Source of the DNA: DAIOSQ01 sp036752465
GTDB lineage: Bacteria; Pseudomonadota; Gammaproteobacteria; Legionellales; Legionellaceae
Direction: 5' to 3'
DNA length: 30,624 nucleotides
NCBI GenBank assembly: GCA_036752465.1
Contig: DAIOSQ010000004.1
Location: forward strand, 1-30,624
Position 1 is the stretch's first letter, and each line of letters opens with the position of its first letter. A program made the translations under genes and the position numbers. The notes under the pieces are model-generated. The model did not search any database. It saw only the letters and a list, made by a program, of their open reading frames with translations, and had not been told where the DNA came from. Of this stretch, positions 16,676 to 24,418 are shown piece by piece.

Positions 16676-16936
16676 TTTAGGACTCCCAAGCTTTAAGAAT
16701 AAGAATTGCTGAATATGGTATAGAATAACGCTTGTTGAATCTTCTTATGGTTATCGTTATCGAGATTTCTGGCCAATAATGATAAAATGATAAGATACTA
16801 ATATAAAAAACAACACTGGAATAAGCAAGCTCTCCATGTGTTTTTGCAAGATGCGATTGAGTATTTGCAATTGGTGTTGTGAGTTGCCGTAATTCTCCGT
16901 GCAATCGCTGCGTGAAAAGAAGTTCAGAGCAAGGAC
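16676..16936. other. AT-rich intergenic region upstream of the PiT gene
   Basis: A gap of 261 bases between two - strand genes. It holds a direct repeat ATGATAA (16779-16785 and 16787-16793), a second one TTATCG-TTATCG (16751-16762), and a distant inverted repeat GCGATTG (16853-16859) with CAATCGC (16902-16908). These may be regulatory sites for phosphate uptake, but none matches a known box well. A 75-codon open frame here looks non-coding. Confidence 0.4.
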
Positions 16937-19477
16937 TTAATCTCGACGCTTAGGTATCATCGGGTGGTTATTTTGTTTTGTACGCGTATTTTGTTCATCA
17001 GATTTGGCAGGCTGTTTGAAAAATGTCACGCCCATTAATTTCTTGGCCATGCCTGCGAATTCTTTAACCCCTGATTCAAAGTTTTCTGTCACATACCGAG
17101 CGCTTTTTTGAGTTTGCTCGGCTGCTATTTGTACGGCACCTGATACGGTTTTCTGGGTGGCACTGGCAACCCCCATTGCTATGTTGACAGGATCAGGCAC
17201 GACCTGAGTGGTTGCAGAGCCGAATTTGGTAGAACTATCCGGAGGAGCTGAGCTTTGTTGGGGTAGCTCTTCTTGTCGCATGGAGAGTGTGCGCCATTGC
17301 GTCATCAGTGTGGGTAACGGATCAAAAACCATTGCAATATCAGCTTTGGGCTTTGGGCTTCTTTGGTAAGTATTCCATAATGACATCAACGCTTCTAAAT
17401 TTTCATATAACTCTTCTTGTGGAGATGTTGAAATTGTCACTAACTTTTGACATATCTCGGTTAAGTTTTCCTCAGAATTGGCGTAGCCAAGATATTCTTG
17501 GGCTAACCCAGCTGCGTGTGTAATATTTTTTTGGCATGCTGCAAGCTGAGCTGTAATATCTGTGTCCGTTGTTAGTTGCGCAACAGTAGGGCTCGGTGCT
17601 TGAGCATGAATGATGGTGCGTATTTCTTTTTTTCTTTGATCTTGCTGCCAAGCGACAAGTTTAGCTGCTATATGCTGTAGTGCAAAGGTGTAATCGGTTG
17701 GTTGTTGCATCAAAGGTGTTAACTTGGCCAGCATGTTTTGTGGGGAATCACTTGCTTTGAGCTGTGCGAGTTGCGTAAAAATTGCGTGATCAGCAGAGTC
17801 TTCATCTGCTATACAAGCAAGCGCTTGTGTGGCAATACGGCTTATTTCTTGATACGGTTTTGGCCATGGAACAGCCGTATATGTTTCAATTGCTGATTTT
17901 AACTCCAGCAGTTTATACGGTTTAGTTTTAGGGATGTTGGTAACCAGTGCGAGTAAGGTTTCGCTGACTGGATTGACTGGTTCAGTCGTGGCACTGGTCC
18001 GTAGCGTCTTCTCAAGTCGTGCTGCTGAGTTTAACCTAAAATGCCACACCACATCGGATGATTTATTGACATATTTCCATAGGGTTTTGATGCTTTCCCA
18101 ATCCTTGCGCTGATGTTGGGGGATGTTAACTGCGGTATTCTGTTGCAACAAGATATTGATGCGATTAAAGAACTTACTGATGGCTTGTTTTTCTTGATCA
18201 TCTTTCCCGTACAGCGACATGCTCTGCATGGTGCTAAGTTCTGCCAAATTTTCCGCATATAGATTATTGTCGTGCTCTAGTTGCACGACAAGCATCATTA
18301 AAGTTTCTATATATTGTGTTCTGGTGCTGTTATGCATGCCTGGTTGCTGCGAGAGTTGGTTGAACTCAAGAAGTTTCTCAGCTAATGCAGCTTTATTTGA
18401 TTCAATCTTTGTCAATAGATTGGTTTGCAGTGCATCTAAAACCGCCAGCTTATGCTGCGATATTAGCAACAGTTGTGTCTGAATAGCGGCGTGATTATTC
18501 TTGATAGGTGCACTGAGCTCGGGAGATAGTGGATGAACTTGCGACAGTCCTTTTAGTTGTGCAGAAATATCAGCAGTTAAGGTTTGCATATAGGTTAATT
18601 GTTCGTTTATTTCCAAACAAGGCCCTAGGTATGCATCGATTGTTTGTTTGCGGGCGATTAATTGTTCTAGGCTATACGTGTTATAGCTGGCGCGCAGTTT
18701 GCTTAAATCTTGTGCTGAAGGTCGCTGTTGGGTCGCAATTGGAGCGGCGCTTGTTGTAGTATCTGTAGGTGTGGGCGGCATAACAGCTTCTAGAGCTTCG
18801 AGTATAGCGCGCTCTCTGGCTTTCAAATCTGTTGCGTTATCTATGATGTTTGCCTGTGTGGTATTGAGAGTTTCGCTGTTGGTTGTGGTTTGAATGTGTG
18901 TTGCAGCGTCTGCTGTGGTGCTGTCGACTGGGTGCAATTTGACTGCAGGATCTCGCGTGGAGAGGGCTGGTGCTTGGTTTTGCAATATTGCCATCTGATC
19001 ACCTGCCAGTGAAGCATCACCTGCAATCCATGCCTGATTGGTTTGTAGATCAGGTTCGATGTAGCATGCCAGTTGTATTTTGAGCAACGCATCTAAAATA
19101 GTTGTTTTTTTATTTAACATGGCCATGTTTGATGCATTTACATCAAAGCCGAGGTAAAAAAACCAGCCGCCTGTTAAGGTATTAATGATCTTGCGTAGGT
19201 TAACCCACCACAGAATATTAACTTGGTCAATATTCTGTTTGATCTGGGATATATCTTGAGCAATTTGTTTTATGGTTTGCGCTGTTGCTGCTTGAGTGCC
19301 AATTTTTTCAAGTAAGGGTGTAGTTTCGTCTGCTAAGGTGTGGTCGTCATCGTCATCGTTGTGTGGCTTAAGATCTGTGTGTATTTTTTCTCTTAGGGCT
19401 TGATGGGAAAGGTTCGATTCTAAATATATTATATAAAATTCAAAAGCAGCGTTTTGCTCTTCTATTGTTTTGGCCAT
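16937..19477 (-). CDS. Large coiled-coil protein with acidic di-leucine motif and amphipathic C-terminal helix, candidate effector
   Basis: I do not recognise this 846-residue protein. It is helical and Gln-rich with long coiled-coil-like stretches (about 60-85 and 270-450). Near the N-terminus an Asp run (41-45) precedes DETTPLLEK (50-58), which fits the eukaryotic endolysosomal sorting pattern [DE]xxxL[LI]. A semi-hydrophobic stretch, LWWVNLRKIINTLTGGWFF (about 89-107), follows and might dip into a membrane. Residues 769-816 form a Gly/Ala/Thr/Lys amphipathic helix, starting GVASATQKTVSGAVQIAA, of the kind seen in synuclein- or perilipin-like lipid binders. The tail is basic and polar (MIPKRRD). 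There is no signal peptide. Host targeting is inference from these motifs. Confidence 0.65.
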   Translation of the reverse strand: MAKTIEEQNAAFEFYIIYLESNLSHQALREKIHTDLKPHNDDDDDHTLADETTPLLEKIGTQAATAQTIKQIAQDISQIKQNIDQVNILWWVNLRKIINTLTGGWFFYLGFDVNASNMAMLNKKTTILDALLKIQLACYIEPDLQTNQAWIAGDASLAGDQMAILQNQAPALSTRDPAVKLHPVDSTTADAATHIQTTTNSETLNTTQANIIDNATDLKARERAILEALEAVMPPTPTDTTTSAAPIATQQRPSAQDLSKLRASYNTYSLEQLIARKQTIDAYLGPCLEINEQLTYMQTLTADISAQLKGLSQVHPLSPELSAPIKNNHAAIQTQLLLISQHKLAVLDALQTNLLTKIESNKAALAEKLLEFNQLSQQPGMHNSTRTQYIETLMMLVVQLEHDNNLYAENLAELSTMQSMSLYGKDDQEKQAISKFFNRINILLQQNTAVNIPQHQRKDWESIKTLWKYVNKSSDVVWHFRLNSAARLEKTLRTSATTEPVNPVSETLLALVTNIPKTKPYKLLELKSAIETYTAVPWPKPYQEISRIATQALACIADEDSADHAIFTQLAQLKASDSPQNMLAKLTPLMQQPTDYTFALQHIAAKLVAWQQDQRKKEIRTIIHAQAPSPTVAQLTTDTDITAQLAACQKNITHAAGLAQEYLGYANSEENLTEICQKLVTISTSPQEELYENLEALMSLWNTYQRSPKPKADIAMVFDPLPTLMTQWRTLSMRQEELPQQSSAPPDSSTKFGSATTQVVPDPVNIAMGVASATQKTVSGAVQIAAEQTQKSARYVTENFESGVKEFAGMAKKLMGVTFFKQPAKSDEQNTRTKQNNHPMIPKRRD

Positions 19478-19497
19478 TATAGGAGCCCAAGTAGTAG

Positions 19498-19545
19498 ACT
19501 ACACATATCTACAGTGTAGTTTAAAAAAAATCTATATGTATAGAT
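19498..19545. promoter_or_regulatory. Two neighbouring inverted repeats upstream of the 846-residue protein gene
   Basis: ACTACAC (19498-19504) pairs with GTGTAGT (19514-19520), and ATCTATA (19530-19536) pairs with TATAGAT (19539-19545). Both arms are perfect 7-mers, and an A8 run lies between the two repeats. They sit 21-68 bases before the ATG of the - strand gene, where promoter and operator are expected. The first could also form a leader hairpin. Confidence 0.4.
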
Positions 19546-19692
19546 TGATATCTAATTGGGTTGTTAAGTTGATCCTCGGCCGTTGCTGCCCTACATGTAC
19601 AGCACGCAATCGATGCATTTTTATGCAGATATTCCTTGTTTGGTGGTTCCATGTATAGCGCTTCTATACCCATTCTACCTAAGGGATGTATA

Positions 19693-20391
19693 TCACTTGC
19701 GCACCGACCCTGCTTCAACTAGGGCGGTCATGAGCAGCTCATTGCTTACTACCAGCGGCGTAGACCCTGTAGATTGTTGGACACGCGCTGCTGTGCCTGT
19801 CGCCATCATCAGGACAGGGCTCCCTTGCCTAGCTTGCAGGCCAGCATCTTCTTGGTAAGTCATTTGGTTGACCGTGAAATGTTGCTCTGTATATAGTTGA
19901 TTTAATTGATTCAACTCCTGTGCAACTAGGTGATTCAAGGTTTGGCGGAGTTCGGTTTTGGCTTTTTCTATTTCTTGTAGATCCGGCTTGAATTCAATCG
20001 TGCTGATTAGATAGGTTTCGCCTGGTTTAGATACGTTTTTGGCCTTATCATACAGATGTGTTAATTGATTTTGTTCGATTCTTGCTTGCGCTACGGCAGC
20101 CAGTTTGTCTAAGCCTGAGCTATCTTGAAAGCGATCAAATTGGATAATATGCCAAGTTCCAGGGGCAATTTTGGCTAGTTTTTCCAATATGTCGCTGCGC
20201 GCTTTGACTACGTCGGCGGCATTCAAACTCGCGTTCACTTGCACCGTCACCAACACAGTTTGTGCGCTCACCCACGTTTTGGCGGACAGTTGGAAATTAA
20301 TTTTGTCTAAGGTCAGTGGCGCCAGCGTTACATCTGCGAAGCTTGTGCTGCTGCAAAGTAATCCTATGAGGATGCATCTCAATTGTTTCAT
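19693..20391 (-). CDS. Small secreted (periplasmic) protein, possibly SIMPL-like
   Basis: The ATG at 20391 has GGGAG six bases upstream and gives a 232-residue product with a signal peptide, MKQLRCILIGLLCSSTSFA, likely cut before DVTL. An upstream extension of 13 residues in the same frame lacks this logic. After the signal comes a mixed beta/alpha pattern: TVLVTVQVNASLNAADVVKAR, then helix DILEKLAKI, then WHIIQFDRFQDSSG. This recalls SIMPL/DUF541-type periplasmic proteins, whose function is poorly known; I rate that match as weak. A helical stretch (DLQEIEKAKTELRQTLNHLV) and a Gln-rich tail follow. It is divergently placed from the large ankyrin-like gene, about 170-200 bases away. Confidence 0.7.
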   Translation of the reverse strand: MKQLRCILIGLLCSSTSFADVTLAPLTLDKINFQLSAKTWVSAQTVLVTVQVNASLNAADVVKARSDILEKLAKIAPGTWHIIQFDRFQDSSGLDKLAAVAQARIEQNQLTHLYDKAKNVSKPGETYLISTIEFKPDLQEIEKAKTELRQTLNHLVAQELNQLNQLYTEQHFTVNQMTYQEDAGLQARQGSPVLMMATGTAARVQQSTGSTPLVVSNELLMTALVEAGSVRK

Positions 20392-20509
20392 GGGTTTCTC
20401 CCTGCAGTCACCGATGCGGCTCATCATCATCGACTGGTCACGTTTACCATCAATTTTGCCTGATTATCCGCAGAGAAGAAAGCAAATAATGGGTTAAGGT
20501 TTTGCCTGC

Positions 20510-20515
20510 TATACT
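20510..20515 (+). promoter_or_regulatory. Candidate -10 box of the ankyrin-like gene
   Basis: TATACT lies 45-73 bases before the possible starts at 20561 (TTG) and 20588 (GTG). No convincing -35 box was found, so confidence is low. Confidence 0.3.
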
Positions 20516-20560
20516 AATAATTAGCTAACAAATAAATCATTTAGAAATATTTGCAATCAT

Positions 20561-22708
20561 TTGAAATATCTGACTTGGGGGTATAGGGTGGGCAGAAAAG
20601 AGATTAAGGCGGTTGATCTCCACCGCAGTGGGCCTGAATACCGAAAAGTGGTTGAACCCTTGTATCGTGAAGAAGCTGCTAAAACTATCCAATCGTATAT
20701 CAGAAAAAACAGCGGTAAACGTGATTTAATCCATCACTTCAAGCATTTGACTGAGCCAGAGGATGGCGGCTTCAATCAAACATTACAAGCATGCGTTGCG
20801 GAGAGCCGATACGGCGATATCGATTATGCGCATCCTGACTTTACGCGCAAGCTATTTGCTGCACTTAGGCAGGATGTTATCGACGGCAATGAGCTGCTGA
20901 CAATTAAATTGCTATATGAAGGTTTGCTTGCTTTCAATCAAGGTAACATGCCCGCAGAGCCACGGACCCACCTCAAAGAATTCAAATTGAGTGACCCACA
21001 CGGTCCTTACAACCCTGCTAGAGACATCAGTTATTGGGGCGATCAGGAACAGCAAACACTGCAAGCAATGCTGCAAGATCCGCAAAATGATGATAAGTTG
21101 CGCTATTACACCATTGACCTACAGCCGCATCAAACCTTAATTTTTCTGTTGGCAAAAATTCAGTACTTAAATGAGGGGGGGGATGGACGATGTTATGATA
21201 AAAAAATATATTCTTTCTTGTACGCCTACATTAAGTCGCTGGATATTGCAGAGCTCACCAAACAATCGGCCATACAGAGGATATCCAAGCAACAAGACCT
21301 TGCTCAGGTACCAGAAGCATTTACGATGATAGAAGAAATAGGTAAAAAATATTCTCAATATTTTGCAATAGAAAAAAAAGAAAAAGAGAGTGTGTTTTTA
21401 CTTGCATCTATAGACGCAGTTGGTTCTCAAGTTCCATTTATTTGCATATCCCCAAATTATACAGCCAAAGCTGGGTCACCCGTGTTGAGTTTTATTATTC
21501 CCACCATTGCAACCTTCAATGCGTTACAAATTATAGCTCATGGCGTCGAAACCACCATCCCTGCACCGGTTGTAGGACCCTTAACAACTCGAATGATTCG
21601 GGCGTATGATGAAGTTCCTGTAGTGGATCGCGCTTCAGCCAGCACGGTGTTAAACTCATTAATGACTTTGTATCCAACAACACATCAGCTTTACCCGCTA
21701 AGTACGGGGCCGGTGTTGGCCGCCAGACCAGTTGAATTAACCCATCCTGATGCAGATAAAACCGAAAATCCCCATGGAGCGGAATGTGATGATTTTGTAT
21801 TGAGTTGGCATGATCTGTTTCATGCCTGGCGTAATGGTTCTAATTATAAAGCGCTGATTAGAAATTTAAGGCATTTGCATGACGACAAAGGTGGATTTGC
21901 GCTCACCAAGCACGGTATAAAAACACTCATGTCGAAGGCTGTTTGGACGTTAACAGATACTGACTTTTCTCAGGGCCAATTCCTGCGCGATCAGGCCAAA
22001 TATGGCGGTATACCTGATATGTATAAGCCAGGCCTTAGCATGGAGTTACTCCTCCAACTTGGTGGCTTTGACCGTGGGTTCTCACAAGCTTTGCCACCTG
22101 GGGTTGTATCCGAGTATGTGCCAGAAGATAACTATCTATTAATCTATAGCTTGTGTAAAGAGCCAGAAAAATGGGACACACTGTTGCAAGCCGATATGTG
22201 GGCATCGCCCGAAAATTACCATGAGTTGATGAAGCAAATAAAGGAGATGCAACTATGTTTGCAGATACATCCGAAGGCATCAGTGGTGCAAATAGCGCTC
22301 TCTGCTTTTCTTACACCAGGCAGAATGGGGGATGATGAACTATTGGATCAATTGAATGCGGCTGGTTTACAAAATATTTTATATTGGTCGAGTAACCACG
22401 GCATATGTTTTAAGCAAAAAGCATGGCAGTTATTGCCTACTTCTAACAAAATTTTACGTAAAAATGACAGCAACACCTTGCGGAAGATATTCAAGATGGT
22501 GGTAGGTGAAAGCAGATGGCATGAAGCCATATTGCATTCTGTTGCCACCCATCCCATTTTTTTAACGGAGGCACTTAATCGCCTATCAGAAAAGGAGCGT
22601 ATCAGAGCCTTGCTAGCACAGGACAGGAATGGTGACACTGTGGTACACCTTGCCGTAGATAACCCTGCTTGTTTGAGGATTATCTTGCGGGCCCTACCAA
22701 ACATTTGA
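20561..22708 (+). CDS. Ankyrin-like repeat protein with putative IQ motif, N-terminal part (ends at a frameshift)
   Basis: About 715 residues of a candidate effector. The start is uncertain: TTG at 20561 has no ribosome-binding site, while GTG at 20588 (nine codons later) has GGGGG about seven bases upstream and may be the true start. Residues 38-54, EAAKTIQSYIRKNSGKR, fit the calmodulin-binding IQ pattern IQxxxR-x(4)-[RK]. A long helical region follows with WHDLFHAWRNGSNYKALIRNL, of no known family, and at the C-terminus the first repeat unit LLAQDRNGDTVVHLAV appears, an ankyrin-like G-x-T-x-x-H-x-A motif. It stops at TGA 22706-22708 in mid-repeat. Dropping one A from AAA (22699-22701) restores the frame into the next segment, so both belong to one gene of about 1,275 codons. 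Confidence 0.7.
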   Translation: MKYLTWGYRVGRKEIKAVDLHRSGPEYRKVVEPLYREEAAKTIQSYIRKNSGKRDLIHHFKHLTEPEDGGFNQTLQACVAESRYGDIDYAHPDFTRKLFAALRQDVIDGNELLTIKLLYEGLLAFNQGNMPAEPRTHLKEFKLSDPHGPYNPARDISYWGDQEQQTLQAMLQDPQNDDKLRYYTIDLQPHQTLIFLLAKIQYLNEGGDGRCYDKKIYSFLYAYIKSLDIAELTKQSAIQRISKQQDLAQVPEAFTMIEEIGKKYSQYFAIEKKEKESVFLLASIDAVGSQVPFICISPNYTAKAGSPVLSFIIPTIATFNALQIIAHGVETTIPAPVVGPLTTRMIRAYDEVPVVDRASASTVLNSLMTLYPTTHQLYPLSTGPVLAARPVELTHPDADKTENPHGAECDDFVLSWHDLFHAWRNGSNYKALIRNLRHLHDDKGGFALTKHGIKTLMSKAVWTLTDTDFSQGQFLRDQAKYGGIPDMYKPGLSMELLLQLGGFDRGFSQALPPGVVSEYVPEDNYLLIYSLCKEPEKWDTLLQADMWASPENYHELMKQIKEMQLCLQIHPKASVVQIALSAFLTPGRMGDDELLDQLNAAGLQNILYWSSNHGICFKQKAWQLLPTSNKILRKNDSNTLRKIFKMVVGESRWHEAILHSVATHPIFLTEALNRLSEKERIRALLAQDRNGDTVVHLAVDNPACLRIILRALPNI
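22699..22701 (+). other. Single-base frameshift site within the ankyrin-like gene
   Basis: Reading ...CTA CCA AAC ATT TGA stops the first segment. With two As in place of AAA it reads CTA CCA ACA TTT GAT GAT CGT TTT, giving LPTFDDRFELLRTANYDS, which fits the repeat consensus LPxxxRxxxLLxxxxxD. This could be a sequencing error, a true mutation, or a recoding site. Confidence 0.75.
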
Positions 22709-22724
22709 TGATCGTTTTGAGCTA

Positions 22725-24392
22725 TTGCGGACTGCCAACTATGACAGTCATACAGTATGGCATATTCTGGCTAAGCTTGATCAGCTGGATTGTGTGACCC
22801 TGTTAGCCAATACTTTGCCAGCAGCTATGTTACTGACGGCATTGCTGCAGATAGATGCGGATGATCAGACTGCATTCAATGTTGCGGCGAACGAAAATCT
22901 AGATTGCTTGGCCATGATGCTTGATTTTTTACCATTCGATCTGCGCCTTAGCGCATTGCTGACAAGCAACCACGATGGAGACAACAGCTTACATCTTGCT
23001 GCTAGACATATGGACGCGGCATGTCTAGCCCTCATGCTAAACAGTTTACCCCATAATCTACGACTGCAACCCTTGATGACAAATAATGATTATGGCGAAA
23101 CCGTCATGCTTCTGGTGCTAGACAGGTTTGATGAAGCATCGCTAATCACGATAATGAATAGTTTGCTTGAAGAGCAACGACTGCTGATGGTATTGCAAGA
23201 AAAAGATAAGAACGATCAATGTTTTTTGCAGCATGCAGTGAGCTATGGCAGAAAGGATCTCCTATCCCTACTGTTTCACTACTTGCCGAAACAGCAGCTA
23301 GTTACCGCCTTGCAGGAAAAGGATGCGTGCGGTACAAGCTTATTGCAAGACCTATTGAAGCTGGTGAACAAAGACTGTTTTGGTTGTATGTTAAAAGCTT
23401 TGCCAGAAAATCAGCGACTTGCAGCCTTGCTGGAACAAACTGAAAATGGCGACATGATGTTGAATGTAATTGCATACTCTAATCGCACGGCTATGTTAAA
23501 CAGCTTGACCGCTTCCGAGCGCCACTTTGCAGAGATTATGCTACAAGATGACTCGGGCGTTACAATATTATTCAAAGTATGTTCAGATACGTTAGCACTT
23601 GATCGGATCTTACAGTCTTTGCCTGAAGCGATGCGTCTGCTTGCCCTGGTAGGGTTTAAACGGCGCCATGCCAATGGCGTGACTGTTTTACATCATAGCG
23701 CTGGCAACCCTGGCACGTTGTCACAGATTACTGGGCTGCCAGTATCTCTTGCGGTCATGTTAAACAGCTTGCCTGTAGACAGTCGTGTGACGGCTGTATT
23801 GGCAAAAGACCGCTACGGCGATACTGTACTCCATTACGCTTGCGTGAATCCTCAATCGATGACTGCTATATTAAACAGTTTGCCTCAAGAAAAGTTGCAA
23901 GATGTGCTGATGACATGCAACGATGATGGTCATAGTGTATTTCATCAGGATTACGCTGGCAGCCGCGCAGACAGCTTGTTGGCAATTTTTAATACTCTGC
24001 CGCAAGAAATATCCTTTCAATTGTTGCAAACATATCCCGAGGACATTTTAAGAGAAGACATTGATTTTTCTATGAATGATGCATATCTAAGTGCGTTGCA
24101 TTCAGGTGATCTACTGCGGGTGTTGAAAGATATTTTACTTAACAAAATCAACAGCCTTGCGCAAACCAGGTGTCCTTCTTTTTTTGCATGGTTCAACCAT
24201 TTGGTGAGTAACGATCCTTTGGTTGATATTAAAACAGTAGTCATACAGGCGCAAAGCATCTTTGAATTGAAAAAATCTCTCGTTGTGCTTACGGGACAAA
24301 TAGATTGGTATGCCATGCAAGCGCAGCAAACCGAAGCACATCAGTTAACAGACCATCAAGATATCCAGGCAATCACCCGCAAACTGCGATAA
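22725..24392 (+). CDS. Ankyrin-like repeat protein, C-terminal part (continuation after frameshift)
   Basis: A 555-codon frame that continues the preceding segment; its apparent TTG start is not preceded by a ribosome-binding site, and the frame is coding-like upstream to the frameshift. It consists of about ten ankyrin-like units of 40-45 residues with the pattern LL-x(3)-D-x2-G-x-T-x-L-H-x-A-x(10)-M-L-N-S-L-P-x(3)-R. Clear copies are HDGDNSLHLAARH, RYGDTVLHYACVN and HANGVTVLHHSAGN, each followed by a LNSLP or similar turn. The units are longer than canonical 33-residue ankyrin repeats. After residue 440 the protein leaves the repeats and ends in a polar Gln-rich tail. Proteins of this build are common among host-directed effectors of Legionellales; secretion is inferred. 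Confidence 0.7.
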   Translation: MRTANYDSHTVWHILAKLDQLDCVTLLANTLPAAMLLTALLQIDADDQTAFNVAANENLDCLAMMLDFLPFDLRLSALLTSNHDGDNSLHLAARHMDAACLALMLNSLPHNLRLQPLMTNNDYGETVMLLVLDRFDEASLITIMNSLLEEQRLLMVLQEKDKNDQCFLQHAVSYGRKDLLSLLFHYLPKQQLVTALQEKDACGTSLLQDLLKLVNKDCFGCMLKALPENQRLAALLEQTENGDMMLNVIAYSNRTAMLNSLTASERHFAEIMLQDDSGVTILFKVCSDTLALDRILQSLPEAMRLLALVGFKRRHANGVTVLHHSAGNPGTLSQITGLPVSLAVMLNSLPVDSRVTAVLAKDRYGDTVLHYACVNPQSMTAILNSLPQEKLQDVLMTCNDDGHSVFHQDYAGSRADSLLAIFNTLPQEISFQLLQTYPEDILREDIDFSMNDAYLSALHSGDLLRVLKDILLNKINSLAQTRCPSFFAWFNHLVSNDPLVDIKTVVIQAQSIFELKKSLVVLTGQIDWYAMQAQQTEAHQLTDHQDIQAITRKLR

Positions 24393-24398
24393 CACAGG

Positions 24399-24413
24399 TT
24401 GCCTTGATGGCAA
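24399..24413. terminator. Weak hairpin between convergent genes
   Basis: TTGCC (24399-24403) and GGCAA (24409-24413) form a 5-bp stem with a 5-base loop, between the stop of the ankyrin-like gene and the stop of the outer-membrane channel gene. No T-tract follows on either strand, so terminator function is doubtful. Confidence 0.2.
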
Positions 24414-24418
24414 ACAAG

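Noticed and set aside
16677..16904. 75-codon frame upstream of the PiT gene as a DUF47 remnant
   Set aside because: The translation shows no similarity to DUF47 or PhoU patterns and lies in an AT-rich repeat region.
19521..19858. Short overlapping frames on both strands between the 846-residue and secreted-protein genes
   Set aside because: They lack ribosome-binding sites and family patterns, and partly overlap the better-supported secreted protein.
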